Shown: in pieces, positions 14,622 to 23,841 of the stretch
Layout of the letters: every line of letters starts with the position of its first letter
Position numbering within the stretch: the stretch's first letter is position 1
Assembly (NCBI GenBank): GCA_937980205.1
Contig: CALJKW010000055.1
Span: forward strand, 248,001-312,000
Source: an uncultured Myxococcales bacterium
GTDB lineage: Bacteria; Myxococcota; Myxococcia; Myxococcales; Myxococcaceae
Length of the DNA stretch: 64,000 bases
Reading direction: 5' to 3'
Notes under the pieces: model-generated
Database searches by the model: none
Seen by the model: only the letters and a program-made list of their open reading frames with translations
What the model was told of the DNA's origin: nothing
Position numbers and translations under genes: made by a program

Positions 14622-17021
14622 ATGGCACCCGACCCCGCACCGCCGGCTGGCGGCGGCGAAGCTCCGAATCCTGCGCTCGCGAACTTCAAGCCGTACATCT
14701 CGCCGAGCGAGTCGCCTCCCGAGCTCACCATCGCGCCGCTGCTCGTCGGAGCGCTGCTCGGCCTCGTCTTCGCGGCCTCGTCGGTCTACCTCGGCCTGAA
14801 GGTCGGCCTCACCGTCAGCGCCTCGATCCCCGTCGCGGTGATGTCGATCACCGTCTTCCGCTGGCTCTCTCGCGCGCTGCGCGTCCGCAAGTCGACGATC
14901 CTCGAGAACAACATCGCGCAGACCACCGGCTCGGCCGGCGAGTCGATCGCCGCCGGCGTCGCGTTCACGCTGCCGTCGCTGCTCTTGATGGGCTTCGACA
15001 TGGACCTGCCGCGCATTCTGCTCGTCGCGCTGCTCGGCGGGCTCATCGGCGTCTTGATGATGATCCCCCTGCGCCAGGGCCTCATCGTCAAAGAGCACGG
15101 CAAGCTCACCTACCCCGAAGGCACCGCCTGCGCCGACGTGCTCGTCGTCGGCGAGCAGGGCGGCACGAACGCGCGCACCGTCTTCATCGGCTTCTTCGTC
15201 GGTCTCGCGTACGCGTTCTTGAACCTCATCGCGAAGCTCTGGTCCGACGTCGCCTCGTTCAAGACCGAGTTCATGGGGCGCCTCAAAGGGGCCACGCTCG
15301 CGTTCGAGGTCAGCCCGCCGATGCTCGGCGTCGGCTACATCATCGGCCCGAAGGTCGCGGCCAACATGATGGCGGGCGGCGCGCTCGCGTTCATGATCCT
15401 CGTGCCGCTGATTCACCTCTTCGGCGACTCGATGCTGACGCCGATGTACCCGGCGACGGTGCTCATCAAGGACATGAGCCCGTACCAGATCCGCAACGCG
15501 TACATCCTGTACATCGGCGCGGGCGCCGTCGCGACCGGCGGCTTCATCGCCCTGGCGCGCGCCATTCCCTCGATCATCGGCGCGTTCAAGGGCGGCATGA
15601 AGAGCCTCAAGGCCGGCCAGGCCGGAGCGCAGTCGGCCGCCGCGACGCCGCGCACGCAGCGCGACCTGCCGATGACGGTCGTGCTCGGCGGCGCGATCGC
15701 CATCGCGCTCGCCATCGCCGTCGCTCCGCCGCTGCAGGTGAACCCGGTCTCCGCGATCCTCATCATCCTCTTCGGCTTCTTCTTCGTGACGGTGTCGAGC
15801 CGCATCACCGGCGAGATCGGCTCGTCGTCGAACCCCATCTCGGGCATGACGGTCGCCACGCTGCTCATCACCTGCGGCCTGTTCGTCGCGGTCGGCTGGG
15901 TCGGCGTCGAGTACAAGGCGATGGCCCTCACCACCGCCGCGCTCGTCTGCGTGGCGGCGTCGAACGGCGGCACGATCTCGCAGGACCTGAAGACGGGCTT
16001 CCTCGTCGGCGCCACACCGCGGCACCAGCAGGTCTCGATCCTCGTCGGCGTCGTGACCTCGGCGATCCTCATCGGCATCACGCTGCAGATCTTGAACCGC
16101 GGCAGCACCACGCACCGCGCGGTCGACTACGGTGGCTACGCGCTCACCGACGTCACGTCGCAGACCGAAAACGGTCCCGACGGCCAGTCGTACCGCGTGG
16201 CGTTCGTGCGCGACGACATCCCCCTCGAGGGCGGCAACTTCGTGCCCCGCGGCAAGTTCCTCGTCGACGGCAGCGGCCACCCGACGTACCTCGTCGACCC
16301 CGGCGTCTGCGGCACCTACCCCTACCGCCTCGAGAAGTGGGCCGGCGCCGCGACGACGCTCAGCCCCGAGAAGGACAAGGTCATCGACTCCGGGCCGGAC
16401 ATGGGCATCGATCGCAAGCCGTACCGCGCGTTCGACGTGAAGGAGGCGCGCAACGGCGTCGAGCCCGGCCGCTACCTCGTCGACGAGTCGGGCGCGATCG
16501 TCTACCAGGCGCGCAGCCTGACGAAGTTCGACGCCCCGAAGGCGCAGCTGTTCCGCCTCATCATCGACGGCACGCTCGGCGGCAAGCTGCCCTGGGGCCT
16601 CGTGCTCGTCGGGGTCTTCCTCGCGTTCATGATGGAGCTCGTCGGCGTCTCGGCGCTGCCGTTCGCGGTCGGCCTCTACCTGCCGATCTCGACCTCGGCA
16701 GGCATCTTCATCGGCGGCATCTGCCGGTGGATCGTCGACCGCCGCCGGAAGGAGGCGTCCGCCGCCGAGGCCGAGTTCTCACCCGGCATGCTGATGGCGT
16801 CCGGCCTCATCGCCGGCGGAGCCATCGCGGGCGTCGCGCAGGCGATCATCGCCTTCTACGAGAAGGACGCGATCTTCGACATGTCGCGGGTGCTCGGCTC
16901 GCTGGCCCGTGACGAGGGCGTGTGGCCGATGGCCATGTTCCTGCTGATGGCCGCCGTGCTCATCTTCGTGGGCCTGAAAAAGCCGGACGCGGCCCCTCCC
17001 GCGGCGCCTCCGAAGGCGTAG
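14622..17021 (+). CDS. OPT-family oligopeptide transporter
   Basis: 799 residues and about sixteen membrane segments. Family features include 'ASSVYLGLKVGLTVSASIPV', 'NNIAQTTGSAGESIAAGVAF', 'YPEGTACADVLVVGEQGG' and 'VVTSAILIGITLQILN'. Bacterial OPT proteins import small peptides or, in some groups, metal chelates, driven by protons. An extracytoplasmic insert of about 140 residues lies around residues 500-650, rich in charged and aromatic residues, between the last membrane blocks; this is longer than a simple loop. The C-terminal end is Ala/Pro-rich. The next gene starts 20 bases later with its own GGAGG. Confidence 0.9.
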   Translation: MAPDPAPPAGGGEAPNPALANFKPYISPSESPPELTIAPLLVGALLGLVFAASSVYLGLKVGLTVSASIPVAVMSITVFRWLSRALRVRKSTILENNIAQTTGSAGESIAAGVAFTLPSLLLMGFDMDLPRILLVALLGGLIGVLMMIPLRQGLIVKEHGKLTYPEGTACADVLVVGEQGGTNARTVFIGFFVGLAYAFLNLIAKLWSDVASFKTEFMGRLKGATLAFEVSPPMLGVGYIIGPKVAANMMAGGALAFMILVPLIHLFGDSMLTPMYPATVLIKDMSPYQIRNAYILYIGAGAVATGGFIALARAIPSIIGAFKGGMKSLKAGQAGAQSAAATPRTQRDLPMTVVLGGAIAIALAIAVAPPLQVNPVSAILIILFGFFFVTVSSRITGEIGSSSNPISGMTVATLLITCGLFVAVGWVGVEYKAMALTTAALVCVAASNGGTISQDLKTGFLVGATPRHQQVSILVGVVTSAILIGITLQILNRGSTTHRAVDYGGYALTDVTSQTENGPDGQSYRVAFVRDDIPLEGGNFVPRGKFLVDGSGHPTYLVDPGVCGTYPYRLEKWAGAATTLSPEKDKVIDSGPDMGIDRKPYRAFDVKEARNGVEPGRYLVDESGAIVYQARSLTKFDAPKAQLFRLIIDGTLGGKLPWGLVLVGVFLAFMMELVGVSALPFAVGLYLPISTSAGIFIGGICRWIVDRRRKEASAAEAEFSPGMLMASGLIAGGAIAGVAQAIIAFYEKDAIFDMSRVLGSLARDEGVWPMAMFLLMAAVLIFVGLKKPDAAPPAAPPKA

Positions 17022-17041
17022 ACTGGGGAGGCCCTTAAACG

Positions 17042-18841
17042 ATGGCCTCCCCAGCAGCCGCCACTCAGAAGACCCGCGTCGACATCAACGCCCGGGAGCC
17101 GGAAGCCACCGGCAACCCGATGGACGACCCTGAGCTCAAGGCCCAGATCGAGGCCGCGAGAGGGGTCGCGTTTCACCTGCTCAAGGGCATCAAGCAGATT
17201 CAGATGTACCGGCACGCGGAAGGCAAGTTCCCCGACTTCCTCGCGAAGACCCTCGATGCCCTGGCCGACTTCCACAAGAAGTACGGCCCGCTGAACCTCA
17301 AGGTCGACATGACCAACCTGACCCTGCACAAGCAGGATCTGTTCACCGAGGACAACCCGCTCTCGTACAAGTTCTTCAAGGACGGCATCCGCACCCTCGT
17401 CTTCCACCCGGGGATGACGATCGAAGAGCTCGTGCAGTTCGTGCTCATCGCGCTCTCGGACCCCGATCGCGGCGCGGAAGATCTGAACGCCCAGCTGTGG
17501 AAGGCGCAGATCCAGCACTTCGAATACATCATGGTCGAAGGCTTCCGCATGGACGAGTTCTCCGAAGAGGAGGTCCAGGTCGAGGTCGACAAGATCGTCG
17601 AGTTCCTGCAGCAGCGCCTGCGCTCGAACTCGAACGACTACCTGAGGTTCGCGCGCGTCACCGAGCAGGACCTCGAGATGCAGCTCAACAACATCGAGCA
17701 GATGCGCGGCGTCGTGATCACGGGCGTCACCGCGACTGCCGAGTTCAAGGCGAAGCTGCAGAAAGAGGTCCACGAGGAAGAGCACTCGCGCCTCTTCCCC
17801 AAGCTCATCAGCGCCGTGTTCCAGGTCGTCGAGTCCGGCGTCGACGACCCCGACCTGCTCGAGGAAATGTTCCTCCAGCTGCTCGATGCAATGCTGCTGC
17901 AGGAAGACTTCACCACCATCAGCCAGCTCGTCCTCAAGCTCCGCGCGATGGAGCAGCGCCAGGGCAAAGACTCGGCGATGGGCAAGCTGCTCGCCACCTT
18001 CGTGCAGCGCATGGGTGAAGAGCAGCGCCTGTTGCGCATCGGCGAGGTGCTGCGAAACACCCGCCCCAAGCAGCCGCAGGACATCGTCCGCTACCTCGCC
18101 GAGGTCGACACCAGCGCGGTGCCCGTGCTGCTCGACGTGCTCGAGACGATCGAGCTGCCCGAGAACCGGCAGCTGCTCATCGACGTGCTGGTGCCGTTCG
18201 CGAAGAAGCTGCCCGAGCCGTTCGTCGAGCGGCTGCAGAGCGATCGCCCGCAGACCGTGCGCGACATGATTCATGTGCTCGATCGCTCGAACCACCCCAT
18301 GCGCCTCAAGTTCTTCGGCACGGTCATGGGCACGAAGAACCTCGCGATGAAGCTCGAGGTGATCGGCATCATCGCGCGCGGGCGCTCGGCCGAGGCGCGC
18401 AAGATGATCGCCGACTGCCTCGACGATCCGAACCCGAACGTGCGCATGACCGCCGCCCGCGTGTTGCCCGAGTTCGATCGCGAGAAGGCCTTCCTCGACC
18501 TGCAGCGCATCGTGAAGGACGAGAAGTTCACCAAGAAGAGCGCCGAAGAGCAGGAGGCCATGTTCGTTGCGCTCGGCTCCACGAACTCGCCCGGCGCCCT
18601 CGCCTACTTCCAGGACCTGCTGCACAAGAAGGCCACGCTGTTCAACAAGGGCAAGGTGCTCGAAGAGAAGCTGCACGCCATTCACGGCCTCGTTGGCGCC
18701 TGCACCATTCAGACGTACAAGCTGCTCGAGGAGCTCTCGAACGACAAGAGCCAGCCCCACGAGGTGAACCAGGCCGCGAAGATCGGCGTCATCAAGACGC
18801 GCCGGGTGCTCTTCGGCGACAAGGGCGAGGCGCCGCACTGA
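17042..18841 (+). CDS. HEAT-repeat protein with N-terminal domain shared with the next gene
   Basis: 599 residues, ATG at 17042, 17 bases after a TAGACT and preceded by GGGGAGG. The N-terminal ~170 residues ('ARGVAFHLLKGIKQIQMYRH', 'LTLHKQDLFTEDNPLSYKFF', 'TIEELVQFVLIAL') look homologous to the N-terminus of the adjacent HD protein. The rest is helical, ending in HEAT-type repeats ('VEVIGIIARG'-like helices, 'DDPNPNVRMTAARVLPEF'). There is no signal peptide or membrane segment, so it is cytoplasmic. HEAT arrays bind proteins. The TGATG overlap with the next gene and the kinase after that suggest a signalling role, but no activity can be assigned. Confidence 0.75.
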   Translation: MASPAAATQKTRVDINAREPEATGNPMDDPELKAQIEAARGVAFHLLKGIKQIQMYRHAEGKFPDFLAKTLDALADFHKKYGPLNLKVDMTNLTLHKQDLFTEDNPLSYKFFKDGIRTLVFHPGMTIEELVQFVLIALSDPDRGAEDLNAQLWKAQIQHFEYIMVEGFRMDEFSEEEVQVEVDKIVEFLQQRLRSNSNDYLRFARVTEQDLEMQLNNIEQMRGVVITGVTATAEFKAKLQKEVHEEEHSRLFPKLISAVFQVVESGVDDPDLLEEMFLQLLDAMLLQEDFTTISQLVLKLRAMEQRQGKDSAMGKLLATFVQRMGEEQRLLRIGEVLRNTRPKQPQDIVRYLAEVDTSAVPVLLDVLETIELPENRQLLIDVLVPFAKKLPEPFVERLQSDRPQTVRDMIHVLDRSNHPMRLKFFGTVMGTKNLAMKLEVIGIIARGRSAEARKMIADCLDDPNPNVRMTAARVLPEFDREKAFLDLQRIVKDEKFTKKSAEEQEAMFVALGSTNSPGALAYFQDLLHKKATLFNKGKVLEEKLHAIHGLVGACTIQTYKLLEELSNDKSQPHEVNQAAKIGVIKTRRVLFGDKGEAPH

Positions 18842-20160
18842 TGGTCGCGGACAACCTCAAGATCCAGTCGGTCGGCCCCGAGGCCGACAACGCCATCGAC
18901 CAGATGGGGCGCGAGCACAGCGAGAAGCTGCAGCAGCTCGCGCGCGGCCTCGTCTCCGGCCTCTACATGCTGCTCCGCTCGGTGAAGATGTACGACGCCG
19001 ACAACAGCATCTTCGAGAAGCCCCTCGTCCAGCTGCAGGACGCGATGAACTCGATCATCCGCCGCGAGGGCAAGCTCGACCTCATGGGCGTGAAGAAGTC
19101 GTTCTACCTGAACGGCATGCTCATCAAGGTCGACATGGCGGCGCTCGAGAACGTGAGCTTCCTGCTCGACGAGATGCGCGCGAAGGACGTCGGCGGCTTC
19201 ACGCTGATGAAGCCGGTCACCGTCCCCGAGCTGAAGAACTTCATCTCGATCTTCTCGAAGGAGCAGCACGACAACGCCGACGAGCAGGGCGTCAAGGGCA
19301 AGCGGCTCTTGTCGATGAAGCTCGCGAAGTGGTCGAAGCTGAAAGAGAAGCTCGAGAAGGAGAAAGACGAGACCGAGGCCCGCCTCGACCGCAAGAAGTA
19401 CGCGATGACCGTCTACGGCCGCGGCGTCTTCTTCATCCGCAAGTACATGGAGTCGGTGAAGCAGGGAAAGCCGCTCAACACCTCGCGCTCGCTGCGCATC
19501 GTGCAGGATCTCGTCGACATCTCGTTCGACGTGCGCACCCACTTCCTCGGGCTCACGACGACGCAGAGCGACCACGAGTACCTGGCGTACCACCACGTCA
19601 ACACGTGCCTGATGTCGATCGTGGTGGGCGCGGAGCTGGGCCTCACCAAGCCGCAGCTGCGCGACCTCGGCTACATCGCGATGTTCCACGACGCCGGCAT
19701 GGGCGTGCTCGCCCCCGAGCTCGCGGCCAAGCGCGGCGCGCTGACTGCCGAAGAGCGGGCCCAGGTGCAGAAGGCGCCGCTGATCACGGTCCGCAACATC
19801 CTCCGCGAGAAGGCGATCACGCGCGCCACCCTCATGCGCGTCGTCACGACGTTCGAGCACAAGGTCGACTTCGGCACCGCCGTCCGCGACAACCAGGGCA
19901 ACATCCAGATGATCATCCCGAAGGCCAACCTCGGGCTCTACGCGAAGATCATCTCCATCTGCTCGACCTACGACGCGCTGACGTCGAAGCGCCCCTTCCG
20001 CGACGCCTACGGACCCGAGGTCGCGCTGATGCTCATGTGGACCGAGATGCGGAACAAGTTCGATCCGGATCTCTTGAAGGTCTTCATGCGCGTGATGGCG
20101 ATTCAGCCGGTGAAGGTGCTGTCCAAGCGCCAGCAGCAGCTCGTGCTCGGGCTCGTCTGA
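18841..20160 (+). CDS. HD-domain protein, degenerate HD-GYP type
   Basis: 439 residues. Residues 1-150 resemble the N-terminal domain of the preceding HEAT protein ('ARGLVSGLYMLLRSVKMYDA', 'FYLNGMLIKVD', 'TVPELKNFISIFS'). A charged linker leads to an HD-GYP-like domain from ~residue 220: 'HHVNTCLMSIVVGAELGL', His283-Asp284 in 'YIAMFHDAGMGVL', and 'STYDALTSKRPFRDAYGP'. HD-GYP enzymes hydrolyse cyclic-di-GMP. Here the HHExxDGxGYP segment is replaced by 'EHKVDFGTAVRDNQG', so c-di-GMP cleavage is doubtful and a binding or adaptor role is possible. It is flanked by the HEAT gene (TGATG) and by the kinase gene three bases later. Confidence 0.8.
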   Translation: MVADNLKIQSVGPEADNAIDQMGREHSEKLQQLARGLVSGLYMLLRSVKMYDADNSIFEKPLVQLQDAMNSIIRREGKLDLMGVKKSFYLNGMLIKVDMAALENVSFLLDEMRAKDVGGFTLMKPVTVPELKNFISIFSKEQHDNADEQGVKGKRLLSMKLAKWSKLKEKLEKEKDETEARLDRKKYAMTVYGRGVFFIRKYMESVKQGKPLNTSRSLRIVQDLVDISFDVRTHFLGLTTTQSDHEYLAYHHVNTCLMSIVVGAELGLTKPQLRDLGYIAMFHDAGMGVLAPELAAKRGALTAEERAQVQKAPLITVRNILREKAITRATLMRVVTTFEHKVDFGTAVRDNQGNIQMIIPKANLGLYAKIISICSTYDALTSKRPFRDAYGPEVALMLMWTEMRNKFDPDLLKVFMRVMAIQPVKVLSKRQQQLVLGLV

Positions 20161-20163
20161 GCC

Positions 20164-23100
20164 GTGGCCGAGTCTCCGAAGACGCAGGCCGAGTCCCAGC
20201 TGCGCGAGTCGGTACCGGCGCCCGCCCACGTCACGCTGCCGCCGCGCTCGCAGGAGCGCTACGTCTTCATCGCCGAGCACGCGCGTGGAGGCCTCGGCCG
20301 CGTCTGGCGCGTCTTCGATCGCGAGCTCGGCCGCGAGCTGGCGCTGAAAGAATCGCTCAGCGATGACGCCGACGCGCGGCGCCGCTTCGTGCACGAGGCG
20401 CTCACCACCGCACGGCTGGAGCACCCCGCCATCGTGCCGGTCCACGACGCCGGCACCGCGGAGAAGACCGGCTCGCTCTTCTACACGATGAAGATGGTCA
20501 GCGGCTCGACGCTGGCCGAGCTGCTCGCGGCGACCCGCGAGCCCGCCGCGCGCCTGGCGCTGCTGCCTCGCGTGCTCGCCGTCGCCGAGGCCGTCGGGTA
20601 CGCGCACAGCAAGGGTGTGCTCCACCGTGACCTGAAGCCCGAGAACGTGCTCGTCGGCACCTACGGCGAGACCGTCGTCATCGACTGGGGCCTCGCGCGC
20701 GTCGAGCAGAACCTGCAGCCACACCAGGAACTGGGCGCTCCGCTCGATCCATCGCGCACGCGCGCCGGCGCGGTGATGGGGACGCCGGGGTACATGGCTC
20801 CGGAGCAGGCGCGCGGAGAGCCCGTCGACGCCCGCGCCGACGTCTACGCGCTCGGGGCGTGCCTCGCGTCGCTCGTGACCGGCGCCGGGCCACGGACTCC
20901 GGGGACGTCGCGGAGCGGGCAGGACGCTCCGCCGTTCGAGCTCGGCTCGGTGCGCGGAGTGCCGAGAGATCTCCTCGCCATCATCCAGAAGGCGATGTCG
21001 CCGGCGCGCGACGACCGGTACGCCGACGCGCGCGCCCTCGCCGAGGACTTGAACCGCTTCCTCGCGCGGCAGCCGGTGCTGGCGCACCGCTACTCGATCG
21101 TCGAGCGCGTGGGCCGCTGGGTGCAGCGCAACCGCGCGCTGGCGCTCGCGACCGCCACCGTGCTGGTGCTCGCGGCCGTCGGCGCGGCCCTCGCCACGTT
21201 CCGCGAGGCGAAGCTGAGGCGCGAGGCCGAGACCAGCGCGCGCTCGCTGCTCGAGCTGCAGGGCCGCAGCGAGCTCGCCGCCGGCCACCCGCGCCGCGCC
21301 GCCGTCTACCTGGCCGAGGCCGTGCAGCACGCGCCGTCCGACCCCGCGCTGCGCATGTTGCTCGGCGAGTCCGTGCGCGCGCTCGCCGCCCGCCGCTTCG
21401 CCCTGGTCGGAATGCAGCGCGACGTCGTGGCCGTCGACTGGAGCCCCGACGGAAAGCTGCTCGTCACCGGAGGCGACGACGAGTGGGTGCGCGTCTGGGA
21501 CGCCCAGACCGGCGCGCTGGTGAAGGCCGTCGCCCGGCACGAGCGCGGCCTCGACGACGTCAGCTTCAGCCGCGACAGCCGCTTCGTCGTCTCCGCGGGC
21601 GGCGACCGGAAGGTGCGCGTGGCGCGGCTCGACACGCTCGAGGAGATCGGCGTGTTCGACGACCCGAACCCCTACCGCGCCATCTTCTCTCCCGACGGCT
21701 CGCAGCTCGTCGTCGGAGATCAGAGCGGAGAGGTGCGCATCCTCGACGCGAAGACGGGCGCGCTGCAGCACACGCTGAAACAGCACACGAATCGGGCGCA
21801 GGCGCTCGCGTTCGCGCCGACGGGCGAGCTCGTGGTGGCCTCTTGGGACCGCACGGCGTCGGTGTGGAGCCGCGGCGACTTCGAGCTGGTGCGCGTGCTG
21901 CCGCGCTTCGAGTCCGAGGGCGCATCGATCGCGTTCAGCCACGACGGGCGCTGGGCCGCGGTGGCCGAGAGCGACTTCTCGATTCACCTCTTCCGCCTCC
22001 CGGGCTGGGAGTACAGCCACCGCGTCCGGACTCCGGCGGACTCGCGCTTCCCCGGCGTCAGCTTCTCGCTCGACGATCAGCAGCTGTTCGCCCGCAGCGC
22101 CGACGGCGTGGTGCGTGCGTGGCACGTGGCCAGCGGAGCGCTGCTCGCCACCATCGACGTTCAGCCCGAGGGGAAGCTGTTCTCGAGCGCCATGAGCCCC
22201 GACGCGACGCGCGTGCTGACCGCGGGCCTGCTGGGCAGCGCCGTCGTGTGGTCGCTCGAGGGCGTGCTCTCGTACCGGGTGTTGCCCTTCCCCGGTGACG
22301 ACCGGCCGATCGTGTTGCCGGGCGTGGTGACGAGCAAAGGCCGCTTCGTGCTCCCCGACACGAGCGGCAAGCTGAACGTCGTCGCGCCCGACGGCGGCGT
22401 CGAGGCCCGCTTCGACGTCGGCGAGTGGCCCGCGTCGGTCGCGGTGAGCGAGGCAGCCGGCACCCTGCTCGTCTCGAACGAGCGCAAGGGCTACCGCGAT
22501 CTCGAGGTGCGCCGCTTCGACGGCACCGGGCTGGCGTCGGTCACCCACCCCAAGATGATCATCAACGTCGCGGTCACGCGCGACGGCAGCCGCTTCGCCA
22601 CCGCCTGCTACGACGGCGCCGTGCGCGTCATCGACGCGACGACCGGAGCGCTGCTGCTCACCGCGCCCGTCTCGAAGGAGCGGCTCTCGGCGCTCGCGTT
22701 CTCGCCGGACGGCAGCGAGATCGCCGCGGCCGACGGCGCCGGGGTGGTGGCGTTCGTCGACTCGAAGACCGGCGCGATCGGGCGAAGGCTCACGGCCAGC
22801 GCCACGTGGATCGACGACGTCGAGTACTCGCCCGACGGCAAGCGGCTCGTCACCGCCGGCCGGCAGGATCACCGCGTGCGGGTGTGGTCGCTGGGCACGC
22901 TCGCGATGCAGCACGACTTCGGCGAGCACACCAACAACGTGGTGCGCGCCACCTTCAGCCACGACGGCACGATGATCGCGTCGGTGGGGGTCGACCACGT
23001 CGCGCTGCTGCACCACACCGAGACGGGCGAGCTGCTGCGGTCGTGGCGCGGGCCGTCGCAGACCGCCGAGTTCCTCGAAGGGGACCGCGAGCTCCTGACC

Positions 23101-23232
23101 ACCGGCTACGACGGCTACGTCGTGGTGTGGAGCCTCGCGCCGGACCCTCGCTCACCTTCCGAGCTCATCGCTTTCGTACGCGAGCACGCGCCCTGGACGC
23201 TCGTGGGCGGGCAGCTCGTGCTGCGGCAGTGA
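20164..23232 (+). CDS. Transmembrane Ser/Thr protein kinase with C-terminal WD40 propeller
   Basis: 1022 residues from a GTG. The kinase domain (residues ~35-300) has a glycine loop 'EHARGGLGRVWRV', the VAIK-type lysine in 'ELALKESL', catalytic Asp156 in 'LHRDLKPENVLV', a DWG in place of DFG ('VVIDWGLARV') and 'GTPGYMAPEQARGE'. One membrane helix follows at ~residue 325 ('ALALATATVLVLAAVGAALA'). From ~residue 410 there are about a dozen WD40-like blades ('VDWSPDGKLLVTGGDDEWVR', 'AFAPTGELVVASWDRTASVW', 'VEYSPDGKRLVTAGRQDHRV'), which would lie outside the cytoplasm. Such kinases are expanded in myxobacteria and planctomycetes. It closes the three-gene operon begun at 17042 and faces the nudix gene six bases away. 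Confidence 0.93.
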   Translation: MAESPKTQAESQLRESVPAPAHVTLPPRSQERYVFIAEHARGGLGRVWRVFDRELGRELALKESLSDDADARRRFVHEALTTARLEHPAIVPVHDAGTAEKTGSLFYTMKMVSGSTLAELLAATREPAARLALLPRVLAVAEAVGYAHSKGVLHRDLKPENVLVGTYGETVVIDWGLARVEQNLQPHQELGAPLDPSRTRAGAVMGTPGYMAPEQARGEPVDARADVYALGACLASLVTGAGPRTPGTSRSGQDAPPFELGSVRGVPRDLLAIIQKAMSPARDDRYADARALAEDLNRFLARQPVLAHRYSIVERVGRWVQRNRALALATATVLVLAAVGAALATFREAKLRREAETSARSLLELQGRSELAAGHPRRAAVYLAEAVQHAPSDPALRMLLGESVRALAARRFALVGMQRDVVAVDWSPDGKLLVTGGDDEWVRVWDAQTGALVKAVARHERGLDDVSFSRDSRFVVSAGGDRKVRVARLDTLEEIGVFDDPNPYRAIFSPDGSQLVVGDQSGEVRILDAKTGALQHTLKQHTNRAQALAFAPTGELVVASWDRTASVWSRGDFELVRVLPRFESEGASIAFSHDGRWAAVAESDFSIHLFRLPGWEYSHRVRTPADSRFPGVSFSLDDQQLFARSADGVVRAWHVASGALLATIDVQPEGKLFSSAMSPDATRVLTAGLLGSAVVWSLEGVLSYRVLPFPGDDRPIVLPGVVTSKGRFVLPDTSGKLNVVAPDGGVEARFDVGEWPASVAVSEAAGTLLVSNERKGYRDLEVRRFDGTGLASVTHPKMIINVAVTRDGSRFATACYDGAVRVIDATTGALLLTAPVSKERLSALAFSPDGSEIAAADGAGVVAFVDSKTGAIGRRLTASATWIDDVEYSPDGKRLVTAGRQDHRVRVWSLGTLAMQHDFGEHTNNVVRATFSHDGTMIASVGVDHVALLHHTETGELLRSWRGPSQTAEFLEGDRELLTTGYDGYVVVWSLAPDPRSPSELIAFVREHAPWTLVGGQLVLRQ

Positions 23233-23238
23233 GGCGCG

Positions 23239-23841
23239 TCAGTCGAAGCCCGTCGCGCGCGCCGGGTCGTCGAAGTGCGCGAAGACCTTCTCGAGGTGCA
23301 CGGGCCGCGTGCGGCGCTCCGACAGCTCGGGCAGCGCATCGCGAGCAAACCACCCCACCTCGGTCGTCTCGACGCTCGTCGTCGCCTCGCCCCCCTCGAG
23401 CTCGCAGCGGATGAGCATCTTGTAGACGGAGAACAGCGTCGGGTGCGGGTGAATGCCGAAGACCTCGAGCAGCTTCACCGGGCGGACCACGTACCCGGCC
23501 TCTTCGCGCACCTCTTTGACCGCGACCTGTCCCGGTGACAGCCCGAGGTCGGCCCAGCCGCCCGGCAGCGCCCACTTCCCGTCCGAGCTCTCGCGGACCA
23601 TCAGCACCTTGCCGCCCTGGAACACCACCGCCCGCACGTCGACCTTCGGGGTCGGGTAGCCCTTCTCGAGCTCGAGCATGCCGCTCACCTGAGCGACGTC
23701 AGAACCCGAGTGCGTCGCCACGATGTCGGCGCACAGCGCCTCGAGCTGCTGGTACCGCTCGCGATCGAACGGATCTCTCGAATAGGCGAGGCCCGCCTTC
23801 GAGACGGTCGCCAGCGTCCTCATCCACTCGAGCCACTTCAC
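23239..23841 (-). CDS. NUDIX hydrolase with Nudix_N-type N-terminal domain
   Basis: 200 residues. The N-terminal helical segment ('WMRTLATVSKAGLAYSRDPF') resembles the domain found before the NUDIX fold in a subgroup acting on nucleoside diphosphates linked to another moiety. The NUDIX box is at about residue 95: 'LPGGWADLGLSPGQVAVKEV' followed by REEAGY. The first Glu of the G-x5-E box is Leu, and the REUXEE core is KEVREE; the metal-binding EE pair is kept. The substrate cannot be predicted. The start overlaps the stop of the pseudouridine synthase gene (ATGA), so the two are coupled. Confidence 0.85.
   Translation of the reverse strand: MKWLEWMRTLATVSKAGLAYSRDPFDRERYQQLEALCADIVATHSGSDVAQVSGMLELEKGYPTPKVDVRAVVFQGGKVLMVRESSDGKWALPGGWADLGLSPGQVAVKEVREEAGYVVRPVKLLEVFGIHPHPTLFSVYKMLIRCELEGGEATTSVETTEVGWFARDALPELSERRTRPVHLEKVFAHFDDPARATGFD

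Noticed and set aside
18709..23016. A 1435-codon open frame on the minus strand opposite the HD protein and kinase genes
   Set aside because: Long antisense frames arise in GC-rich coding DNA because stop codons are rare in that phase; no motif is visible, while the plus strand encodes clear kinase and WD40 motifs.
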